Of a stretch of DNA of 13,604 nt, positions 1 through 5,132 are shown piece by piece; position 1 is the first letter of the stretch; every line of letters starts with the position of its first letter. The position numbers and the translations under genes are program-made. The DNA lies in assembly GCA_902494295.1 (NCBI GenBank), contig CABUSL010000044.1, forward strand, positions 1 to 13,604, given 5' to 3'. Source of the stretch: an uncultured Collinsella sp. GTDB taxonomy: Bacteria; Actinomycetota; Coriobacteriia; Coriobacteriales; Coriobacteriaceae. The notes below the pieces were generated by a model. The model was not told the origin of the DNA. It did not search any database and worked only from the letters and a program-made list of their open reading frames with translations.

Positions 1-460
1 CTTGGGTGATGCGCTCGATGCCACTGCGTGTCGCCCGTGCCTCAACGACCCCACATTTATGGTCGAGCGTCGCGAGTCGGAGCTTGCGCTGACTGCCGAT
101 CGCCTGTCGGGCGCCATAGTACGCTCGGTCGGGACATTCCGCTCCAACTTTGAGCGCCTGCCCGAGCGCCTGGTTGCAAGCACCTCGGGGCTCGATGGCA
201 AACGCCATGCGCTCACGCTTGCGAGTTCCCGTCTGGAGCATCAGGGACGTACGATGCTCAGCAAACCCGCGTCCGACCTGGGCCGAGCCGCCGCGTCGCT
301 CGATGCCCTGTCGCCGCTTAAGGTACTTGCCCGCGGTTACTCCATCGCGTACAGCGATGATGGTGTGGCTACGAGCGCCAAGACCTTTAAGCCCGGCGAC
401 GCCATTCGCGTGCGCATGGCAGACGGCAACGTGGCGGCAACGGTCGATACGGTCGAGTAG
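1..460 (+). CDS. xseA: Exodeoxyribonuclease VII large subunit, C-terminal part (5' truncated by window)
   Basis: This is the catalytic large subunit of exodeoxyribonuclease VII, a cytoplasmic nuclease that degrades single-stranded DNA to oligonucleotides together with several copies of XseB. About 152 codons are visible and the frame is open to the left edge, so the true start lies outside the window. The visible part is the helical C-terminal region rich in Arg, Glu and Leu, followed by the diagnostic SPLKVLARGYSIAYSDDG block at about visible residues 104-121 and a short beta-rich tail (GDAIRVRMADGNV) typical of the XseA C-terminus. It is followed after 42 nt by xseB on the same strand, which is the usual pairing and supports the call. 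No sign of disruption is seen in the visible part. Confidence 0.93.
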   Translation, partial: LGDALDATACRPCLNDPTFMVERRESELALTADRLSGAIVRSVGTFRSNFERLPERLVASTSGLDGKRHALTLASSRLEHQGRTMLSKPASDLGRAAASLDALSPLKVLARGYSIAYSDDGVATSAKTFKPGDAIRVRMADGNVAATVDTVE

Positions 461-502
461 GCCGCGTTTCATAGCGATAAACCTTTAGGAAAGGAAACAG
501 AT

Positions 503-769
503 ATGGCAGAGAAGACCCCGGTCGAGCAGCTTACGTACAAGCAGGCTTCGCAGGAGCTGGAGCTCATCATCCGCAGCTTGGAGTCGGGCGATATGGAGCT
601 CGAGGAGTCGCTCGAGAGCTATACCCGCGGCGTCGAGCTCCTCAAGAGCCTACGCACCCGCCTGTCCGATGCCGAGCAGAAGGTCTCGGTGCTTCTTAAG
701 GACGTCGACGGCAACGACGTGCTCGCCGACGGCGAAGCCGCCAACACCGACGACAACCTCTCGTTCTAA
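503..769 (+). CDS. xseB: Exodeoxyribonuclease VII small subunit
   Basis: This is the small helical subunit that binds the XseA helical region to form exodeoxyribonuclease VII. The 88-residue length is normal for the family. The family core is visible: TYKQASQELELIIRSLESGD (about residues 11-30), then LEESLESYTRGVELL and a second helix ending in LSDAEQKV. The C-terminal tail after KDVDGN is acidic and variable, as is usual. The ATG at 503 has a purine-rich Shine-Dalgarno (AGGAAAGGAAACAG) just upstream, so the start is well supported. It sits 42 nt after xseA, consistent with one operon. The 49-nt gap to the HIT gene holds a possible internal promoter. Confidence 0.95.
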   Translation: MAEKTPVEQLTYKQASQELELIIRSLESGDMELEESLESYTRGVELLKSLRTRLSDAEQKVSVLLKDVDGNDVLADGEAANTDDNLSF

Positions 770-783
770 CCATCCCGACCAAA

Positions 784-789
784 TATAAT
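784..789 (+). promoter_or_regulatory. Possible -10 element upstream of the HIT-family gene
   Basis: A perfect TATAAT lies in the short gap between xseB and the HIT gene, about 30 nt before the HIT start codon. No good -35 is seen at the usual 16-18 nt spacing, where the bases overlap the xseB stop region. It may give the HIT gene its own promoter or be chance AT-richness in the gap. Confidence 0.35.
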
Positions 790-818
790 TACCTTGGTCT
801 GTGAGAAAGGAACCAACC

Positions 819-1154
819 ATGTGCGATTGCATCTTCTGCAAAATTGCCAACCACGAGATCCCCTCGACCGTTGTCTATGAGGACGACCAGGTCATCGCCT
901 TCGACGACCTCAATCCCCAGGCGCCGGTCCATACGCTCGTGATCCCCAAGAAGCACTACAGTGACATCGCCGACAACGTGCCTGCCGAGACCATGGGCGC
1001 CATGGCTCACGCCATCCAGGAGGTCACCAAGGCCAAGGGCTTGGAGGACGGCTTCCGCGTCATCTCCAACAAGGGCGTCAACGCTGGCCAGACCGTCATG
1101 CACTTCCACATGCACGTTCTCGGTGGCAAGAACCTGGGCGAGAACCTCATCTGA
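819..1154 (+). CDS. HIT-family purine nucleoside phosphoramidase (HinT-like)
   Basis: This is a small cytoplasmic histidine-triad protein, 111 aa. HinT-type members hydrolyse AMP-N bonds such as lysyl-AMP and related nucleoside phosphoramidates. The signature HFHMHVLGG (H95, H97, H99) matches the HxHxHxx active site; by family analogy the middle His is the nucleophile. The N-terminus CDCIFCKI has the paired cysteines found in zinc-binding bacterial HIT proteins. The mid-region VIPKKHYSDI and the SNKG.NAGQTV strand are also typical. An in-frame GTG at 801 would add six residues, but the AGAAAGGA Shine-Dalgarno at 803-810 lies inside that extension and is well spaced for the ATG at 819, so 819 is preferred. 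The physiological substrate cannot be told from sequence. Confidence 0.92.
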   Translation: MCDCIFCKIANHEIPSTVVYEDDQVIAFDDLNPQAPVHTLVIPKKHYSDIADNVPAETMGAMAHAIQEVTKAKGLEDGFRVISNKGVNAGQTVMHFHMHVLGGKNLGENLI

Positions 1155-1165
1155 GGGCGCTTTTT
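1145..1165 (+). terminator. Weak terminator candidate at the 3' end of the HIT gene
   Basis: CCTC and GAGG form a short stem over the HIT stop codon (CCTCATCTGAGG), followed by GCGC and TTTTT. The stem is short and it overlaps coding sequence, so this is a weak call. It would separate the xse-HIT operon from ackA. Confidence 0.35.
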
Positions 1166-1181
1166 CCTTGCAGTGAAACGG

Positions 1182-1209
1182 AAGCTCAAGCACCGATAAC
1201 TTATATATC
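1182..1209 (+). promoter_or_regulatory. ackA1 promoter region with a 14-nt box shared with the pta leader
   Basis: AAGCTCAAGCACCG at 1182-1195 recurs exactly, in sense orientation, upstream of pta (complement of 4997-5010). It is followed by an AT-rich stretch with TATATA/TATATC at 1202-1209 that could be a -10. If so, the -35 position falls on or at the edge of the box, where there is no TTGACA, and transcription would start near 1215, at the base of the next hairpin. The pta leader has the same arrangement. An activator site or unusual promoter is inferred, not shown. Confidence 0.5.
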
Positions 1210-1214
1210 AACGC

Positions 1215-1248
1215 AATAAACCCGAGCGCGAGGGCGTTTGGGTTTATT
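1215..1248 (+). promoter_or_regulatory. Strong stem-loop in the ackA1 leader
   Basis: The left arm AATAAACCCGAGCGC (1215-1229) pairs with GCGTTTGGGTTTATT (1234-1248) around a GAGG tetraloop, giving 15 base pairs including two G-U. It could be read as a terminator for the upstream HIT gene. However, the outer arm sequences TAAACCCG and GGGTTTATT recur in a stem-loop in the pta leader, where no upstream gene needs terminating, and only a poor T-run follows. A 5' leader structure of ackA mRNA is therefore favoured. Confidence 0.6.
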
Positions 1249-1301
1249 ATTGAAGCGTATGTAACCTGGCGGCGCCACACCGCCTGTTAGTAGGGAGACA
1301 C

Positions 1302-2480
1302 ATGAACGTTCTGGTCGTCAACGCAGGATCTTCGACCCTTAAGTATCAGGTCATCGATACCAAGTCCCACAAGGTGTCCGCAAAGGGCTCCTGCGAGCGC
1401 GTTTGCTTTACCGGCGGTACCTTCACCCACGCTGCCAACGGTTCCAAGAAGGTGACCGAGAACATCGAGTTCCCCGACCACAAGGTCGCCATCGAGGTCG
1501 TTCTGAAGGACCTCGAGGCCAACGGCGTCAAGATCGAGGGCATTGGCCACCGTATCGTTCAGGGCGGTTGGTACTTTGGCGACTCCTCCCTCGTCGACGA
1601 GGACGTTCTCGCCAAAATTCGCGAGGTCGCCCCGCTGGCGCCGCTGCACAACAACCCTGAGGCCAACGTTATCGAGTACTGCCTCGAGCAGTATCCCGAC
1701 CTGCCCAACGTCACGGTCTACGACACCGCTTTCCACTTCAACATGCCCGAGGTCGCCAAGACTTACGCCCTGCCCAAGGACGTCTGCGACAAGCTGCACA
1801 TCCGTAAGTACGGCGCCCACGGCACCAGCTACCGTTACATCTCCAAGAAGGTCGCCGAGATGACCAACGGCGAGGCCCGCAAGGTCGTCGTGTGCCACAT
1901 CGGCTCCGGCGCTTCCCTGTGCGCCATCGAGGACGGCAAGTGCATGGACACCACCATGGGCTTGACGCCGCTCGACGGCGTCATGATGGGCACTCGCTGC
2001 GGCTCTATCGACCCGGCTACCGTGTGCTACCTGCAGCGCGAGGGCGGCTACACCTTCGACGAGGTCGACGAGATGATGAACAAGAAGTCCGGCCTTTTGG
2101 CTGTGACCGGCGGCAAGACCAACGACTGCCGCAACGTCGAGGAGCTCGCCGCCGCTGGTGACCCCGATGCTCAGCTCGCCTTCGACATGTTTGTCTACAA
2201 GATTGCCGCCAAGGCCGCCGAGATGGCTACTTCCATGTGCGGCATGGACACGCTGGTCTTCACCGCTGGCATCGGTGAGCACGCTCCGGCCGTTCGTGCC
2301 GGCGTTGCCGACCGTCTGGCCTTTATGGGCGTCAAGATGGATCATGCCCGCAACGCCCTGCGTGGTGACGGCGCTTGGTGCCTGTCTGCCAAGGATTCCA
2401 AGGTCAAGATCTTCGTCATCCCCACGGACGAGGAGTTCATGATCGCTTCCGACGTCGAGCGCATCGTCAACGGCAAGTAA
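1302..2480 (+). CDS. ackA: Acetate kinase, first copy (AckA1)
   Basis: Acetate kinase converts acetyl phosphate and ADP to acetate and ATP in the cytoplasm, the ATP-yielding step of acetate fermentation. The protein has 392 aa, near normal family length. Conserved features are the N-terminal VLVVNAGSSTLKY (N7), GHRIVQGG (R84), APLHN (H116), YDTAFH (D141), AHGTS (H173), MMGTR (R232) and IPTDEE. Three positions usually conserved, and kept in the second copy, differ here: HGTSH is HGTSY (Y177), HxGNG is HIGSG (S202, matching Asn211 of the Methanosarcina enzyme) and GIGEN is GIGEH. Codons are strongly biased to C/G-ending forms, as in highly expressed genes. The ATG at 1302 follows AGGGAGA at a good distance. 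Activity is likely but these changes make altered kinetics or substrate possible. Confidence 0.93.
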   Translation: MNVLVVNAGSSTLKYQVIDTKSHKVSAKGSCERVCFTGGTFTHAANGSKKVTENIEFPDHKVAIEVVLKDLEANGVKIEGIGHRIVQGGWYFGDSSLVDEDVLAKIREVAPLAPLHNNPEANVIEYCLEQYPDLPNVTVYDTAFHFNMPEVAKTYALPKDVCDKLHIRKYGAHGTSYRYISKKVAEMTNGEARKVVVCHIGSGASLCAIEDGKCMDTTMGLTPLDGVMMGTRCGSIDPATVCYLQREGGYTFDEVDEMMNKKSGLLAVTGGKTNDCRNVEELAAAGDPDAQLAFDMFVYKIAAKAAEMATSMCGMDTLVFTAGIGEHAPAVRAGVADRLAFMGVKMDHARNALRGDGAWCLSAKDSKVKIFVIPTDEEFMIASDVERIVNGK

Positions 2481-2484
2481 TTGC

Positions 2485-2530
2485 AAGAGGGGAGGGGCTG
2501 GACGACCGAGCGCCGTTCGGCCCCTCTTTT
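2485..2530 (+). terminator. Rho-independent terminator after ackA1
   Basis: AAGAGGGG (2485-2492) pairs with CCCCTCTT (2521-2528), with a small inner CCGA/TCGG stem, and the 3' arm runs into TTTT. It lies just after the ackA1 stop codon, so the two ackA genes are probably separate transcripts, at least in part. Confidence 0.8.
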
Positions 2531-2550
2531 GCGCTCGTTGGGCGATATGC

Positions 2551-2588
2551 TGATAGCTATTTATCAAGATATGATAACTTCTTATTAA
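2551..2588 (+). promoter_or_regulatory. Candidate ackA2 promoter with alternating TGATA half-sites
   Basis: An AT-rich island ahead of ackA2 contains TTATCA (2561-2566) and TATTAA (2583-2588) at 16-nt spacing, a plausible but non-consensus -35/-10 pair. Overlapping it are three alternating half-sites, TGATA (2551-2555), TATCA (2562-2566) and TGATA (2572-2576), with centres about 10-11 nt apart, close to one helical turn. TTATCA and TGATAA form a perfect 6-bp inverted repeat with a 5-nt spacer. An operator is inferred. Confidence 0.4.
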
Positions 2589-2643
2589 AATGCGGCCGCC
2601 TTAAGGGGTCTGCGTCGACCGTATTGCACTGCAAAGGAGTCTC

Positions 2644-3822
2644 ATGAACGTACTTGTTGTCAACGCCGGCAGCTCAAGCCTTAAATATCAGCTTTTGGAT
2701 ACCGATACCCGCGAGGTTTTCGCCAAGGGCAACTGCGAACGTATCGGTTCGGACATGGGCATCTTTGGCCACTCCGAGAACGGTGGCGCCAAGCAGACCG
2801 AGGAGGTCCCTTTCCCCGATCATCGCTCTGCTATCGCTCGCGTGCTCGAGGAGCTCGAGAAGACCGACTTTACGATTGATGGCATTGGTCATCGTATCGT
2901 TCAGGGCGGCTGGCACTTCGATGATTCCGCAGTTGTTGACGACGAAGTTATGGCCAAGATTCTCGAGGTGGCCCCGCTCGCCCCGCTGCACAACTACGGC
3001 GAGGCCGCGGCGATTGAGTATTGCCGTGAGAAGTATCCGGAGCTGCCCAACGTGGCGGTCTTCGACACCTCGTTCCACATGACCATGCCCGAGGTCGCCT
3101 ATACCTACGCGCTGCCCAAGGACGTGTGCGACAAGTACCACGTGCGCAAGTACGGCGCCCACGGCACGAGCCACCGCTATGAGTGGATGATGGCCAAGGA
3201 GATCCTGGGTTCGCGCTGCCACCGTCTGCTTTCGTGCCATTTGGGTAACGGTGCTTCGCTCGCTGCTATCGAGGACGGCGTGTGCCGCGACACCACGATG
3301 GGCCTCACGCCGCTTGACGGTCTGATGATGGGTACCCGCTGTGGTTCCATTGATCCGGCCACCGTGTGCTACCTCCAGCGCGAGGGCGGCTACAGCTATC
3401 AGGAAGTCGATGACATGATGAACAAGCAGTCTGGTCTGCTTGCCATCTCGGGCATCTCCAACGACGCCCGCGACATCCGCACGCGCGCCTCCGAGGGCGA
3501 TGAGCGCTGCCTGCTCGCCTTCGATATGTTCGCATACAAGGCCATGCAGCAGGCCGGTTCCATGATCGCTTCCATGGCGGGCGTGGACACCATCACCTTT
3601 ACCGCCGGCATCGGCGAGAACGATTGGTCGATCCGCAAGGCCTTCTGCGACTGCTTTGAGTGGCTGGGCGTACGCATCGACAACAACAAGAACCGCGAGG
3701 CCGTGGGCAACGGCCCGCAGGTCATCAGTGCCGCCGGTTCCGCCGTCACGGTCATGGTCATCCCCACCGACGAGGAATACATGATCGCCCACGACGTCGA
3801 GCGTCTGACCAAGAACAACTAA
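2644..3822 (+). CDS. ackA: Acetate kinase, second copy (AckA2)
   Basis: This is a second full-length acetate kinase (392 aa) in tandem with the first. By direct count 180 of the first 270 residues match AckA1 without gaps. It keeps the family residues at the positions where AckA1 differs: HGTSH (H177), HLGNG (N202) and GIGEN. The other landmarks are present: VLVVNAGSSSLKY, HRIVQGG (R84), H116, D141, H173, MMGTR and IPTDEE. It differs locally from AckA1 at APLHNYGE and in the segment after residue 180. Codon choice is more mixed than in AckA1, suggesting lower or different expression. The ATG at 2644 has AAAGGAG at ideal spacing. A divergent tandem duplication is more likely than a recent one, given about one-third residue difference. 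Confidence 0.95.
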   Translation: MNVLVVNAGSSSLKYQLLDTDTREVFAKGNCERIGSDMGIFGHSENGGAKQTEEVPFPDHRSAIARVLEELEKTDFTIDGIGHRIVQGGWHFDDSAVVDDEVMAKILEVAPLAPLHNYGEAAAIEYCREKYPELPNVAVFDTSFHMTMPEVAYTYALPKDVCDKYHVRKYGAHGTSHRYEWMMAKEILGSRCHRLLSCHLGNGASLAAIEDGVCRDTTMGLTPLDGLMMGTRCGSIDPATVCYLQREGGYSYQEVDDMMNKQSGLLAISGISNDARDIRTRASEGDERCLLAFDMFAYKAMQQAGSMIASMAGVDTITFTAGIGENDWSIRKAFCDCFEWLGVRIDNNKNREAVGNGPQVISAAGSAVTVMVIPTDEEYMIAHDVERLTKNN

Positions 3823-3844
3823 CGCTCGCATTTGCAAGTAAACG

Positions 3845-3880
3845 AAAGGCCTCCAGAGCAACAGCTCCGGAGGCCTTTTT
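3845..3880 (+). terminator. Strong terminator between convergent ackA2 and pta
   Basis: AAAGGCCTCC (3845-3854) pairs with GGAGGCCTTT (3869-3878), and an inner GAGC/GCTC stem continues across a single A/C mismatch. TTTTT ends the + strand side. On the - strand the arm ends in TTT followed by CGTTT, so it can probably also end pta transcripts. The position between two convergent stop codons supports this. Confidence 0.9.
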
Positions 3881-3920
3881 ACTAGCAGGCGGAAATTTCA
3901 GTCCCGAGGGGATATGTACG

Positions 3921-4901
3921 CTACTCAGCCATCTGAGCCTGGACGGCGGTGATGGCCACGACACCCACGATGTCGTCGGCAGAGCAGCCGCGCGAAAGGT
4001 CGTTAACCGGCTTGGCGATGCCCTGCAGGATGGGGCCGTAAGCGTCGGCGCCGGCGAAGCGCTGGACCAGTTTGTAGCCGATGTTGCCGGCCTCGAGGTC
4101 GGGGAACACGAGCACGTTGGCCTTGCCGGCAACGGAGGAGCCGGGAGCCTTGAGCTGGGCGACGGTGGGGACGATAGCGGCATCGAGCTGCAGGTCGCCG
4201 TCGATGGCGAGCTCAGGAGCCTTCTCCTTGCAGAACTTCACGGCCTCCTGGACCTTCTTGGCGACCTCGCCGCCAGCGGAGCCCATGGTGGAGTAGGAGA
4301 GCATGGCCACATGCGGCTCAACGTTGCCCATGAAGGTGGACCAGGAGTGAGCGGAGGCGATGGCGATCTCGGAGAGCTCGTCGGAGGACGGGTTGATGTT
4401 GAGGCCGCAGTCGGCGAAGATCAGCGTGCCGTCGGTGCCGAACTGCGGGGTGTCGGTGCACATCACGAAGAAGGCCGAGACCAGCTTGGTGCCCGGGGCG
4501 GTCTTGAGGATCTGAAGCGCGGGGCGCAGGGTGTCGGCGGTGGAGTGGCAGGCGCCGGAGACCAGGCCGTCGGCATCGCCCATCTTGACCATCATGGTGC
4601 CAAAGTAGGTGGCGTCCATCACCTGGGCGCGAGCCTGCTCGATGGTAACGCCCTTCTTGGCGCGGAGCTCGGCAAACTTCTGCGCGTACTCCTCGTGCTT
4701 CTCGGCGTTGCGCGGGTCGATGACGGTGGCGCCGGGAACGTTGATCTCGTCAGGGTTGCCCAGGATGACGATCTTTGCCAGGCCCTCCTCGATGATTTTG
4801 GTGGCCGCGACGATAGTGCGCGGATCCTCGCCCTCGGGCAGGACGATCGTCTTAAGGTCGGCCTTGGCGGCAGACTTCATACGGTTTAGGAAATCGCTCA
4901 T
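3921..4901 (-). CDS. pta: Phosphate acetyltransferase (phosphotransacetylase), short form
   Basis: Pta interconverts acetyl-CoA plus phosphate and acetyl phosphate plus CoA, feeding acetate kinase. At 326 aa it is the short single-domain form, without the N-terminal regulatory domain of the long E. coli-type enzyme. Family landmarks are VSGACHSTADTLRPALQILKT (about residues 114-134), NPSSDELSEIAIASA, MLSYSTMGSA, VFPDLEAGNIGYKL, and LSRGCSADDIV with S303, R304 and D310 at places matching the active-site Ser, Arg and Asp of the Methanosarcina enzyme. The ATG at 4901 follows AAGGAG on the - strand. It is convergent with ackA2 rather than in the common pta-ackA order, but its leader shares a box and hairpin with ackA1. 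Confidence 0.96.
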   Translation of the reverse strand: MSDFLNRMKSAAKADLKTIVLPEGEDPRTIVAATKIIEEGLAKIVILGNPDEINVPGATVIDPRNAEKHEEYAQKFAELRAKKGVTIEQARAQVMDATYFGTMMVKMGDADGLVSGACHSTADTLRPALQILKTAPGTKLVSAFFVMCTDTPQFGTDGTLIFADCGLNINPSSDELSEIAIASAHSWSTFMGNVEPHVAMLSYSTMGSAGGEVAKKVQEAVKFCKEKAPELAIDGDLQLDAAIVPTVAQLKAPGSSVAGKANVLVFPDLEAGNIGYKLVQRFAGADAYGPILQGIAKPVNDLSRGCSADDIVGVVAITAVQAQMAE

Positions 4902-4953
4902 GTTACTCCTTACAAGCGTTTCGCTAAGCTCCAGGCACCCGGCTGTTCACGAA

Positions 4954-4976
4954 TAAACCCGCTGCTAGCGGGTTTA
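4954..4976 (-). promoter_or_regulatory. Stem-loop in the pta 5' leader
   Basis: TAAACCCGC (4954-4962) and GCGGGTTTA (4968-4976) form a perfect 9-bp stem with a 5-nt loop. Read in the pta direction it is TAAACCCGC, a short loop, GCGGGTTTA and then TTCG. It lies between divergent genes, so no upstream transcript needs terminating. The arm ends match those of the ackA1 leader hairpin. A role in pta mRNA stability or expression is inferred. Confidence 0.6.
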
Positions 4977-4983
4977 CCTTTCA

Positions 4984-5010
4984 ATTATGTTCGCCGCGGT
5001 GCTTGAGCTT
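4984..5010 (-). promoter_or_regulatory. pta promoter region with the box shared with ackA1
   Basis: On the - strand AAGCTCAAGCACCG (complement of 4997-5010) is identical to 1182-1195 ahead of ackA1. CATAAT (complement of 4984-4989) is a candidate -10, which would put the start near 4976, at the base of the leader hairpin. The box-to-TAAACCCG distance is 20 nt here and 21 nt at ackA1. On the distal side, TGAGCTT and AAGCTCA (5004-5010 and 5023-5029) make a 7-bp inverted repeat that includes the start of the box. Confidence 0.5.
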
Positions 5011-5042
5011 TCCTTGTGTGGCAAGCTCATTATAGGACGCAT

Positions 5043-5054
5043 TAGCGCTATAAT
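5043..5054 (+). promoter_or_regulatory. Candidate glf promoter -10 with overlapping palindrome
   Basis: A consensus TATAAT at 5049-5054 lies about 80 nt ahead of glf, directly joined to the 8-nt palindrome TAGCGCTA (5043-5050). No convincing -35 is seen at 16-18 nt. An operator overlapping the promoter is possible but unproven. Confidence 0.4.
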
Positions 5055-5070
5055 CGCTCTGATAAATATG

Positions 5071-5118
5071 TCTCGAAGAATGTTCGAGAAAAGCCCAGCT
5101 AACGAGCCCGTGGCTTTT
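5071..5118 (+). promoter_or_regulatory. Two stem-loops in the glf 5' leader
   Basis: TCTCGAA/TTCGAGA (5071-5077 and 5083-5089) makes a 7-bp stem with a 5-nt loop. AAAAGCC/GGCTTTT (5089-5095 and 5112-5118) makes a second 7-bp stem ending in TTTT, four bases before the AAGGAG Shine-Dalgarno. The second looks like a weak attenuator or terminator fold in the leader. Both are modest and could be chance. Confidence 0.35.
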
Positions 5119-5132
5119 GACAAGGAGTATCG

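Noticed and set aside
1287..2567. A 426-codon open frame on the - strand opposite ackA1, and similar long antisense frames opposite ackA2, glf and the glucosidase, plus one on the + strand opposite pta
   Set aside because: They lie opposite clearly recognised genes, have low-complexity Val/Leu/Gly/Asp/His-rich or Arg-rich translations, no family motifs and no start signals. They are expected from GC-rich codon use.
1195..2580. GATAACTT present upstream of both ackA genes (1195-1202 and 2573-2580)
   Set aside because: Only 8 nt, AT-rich, at different distances from the start codons and without shared flanks; chance is a fair explanation, unlike the 14-nt box plus hairpin shared with pta.
5072..5088. 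LexA/SOS-like box (CGAAGAATGTTCG) ahead of glf
   Set aside because: The Gram-positive consensus is CGAAC-N4-GTTCG; here the half-site spacing is one base short and the left half lacks the final C. glf is also not an SOS gene. Treated as a plain hairpin.
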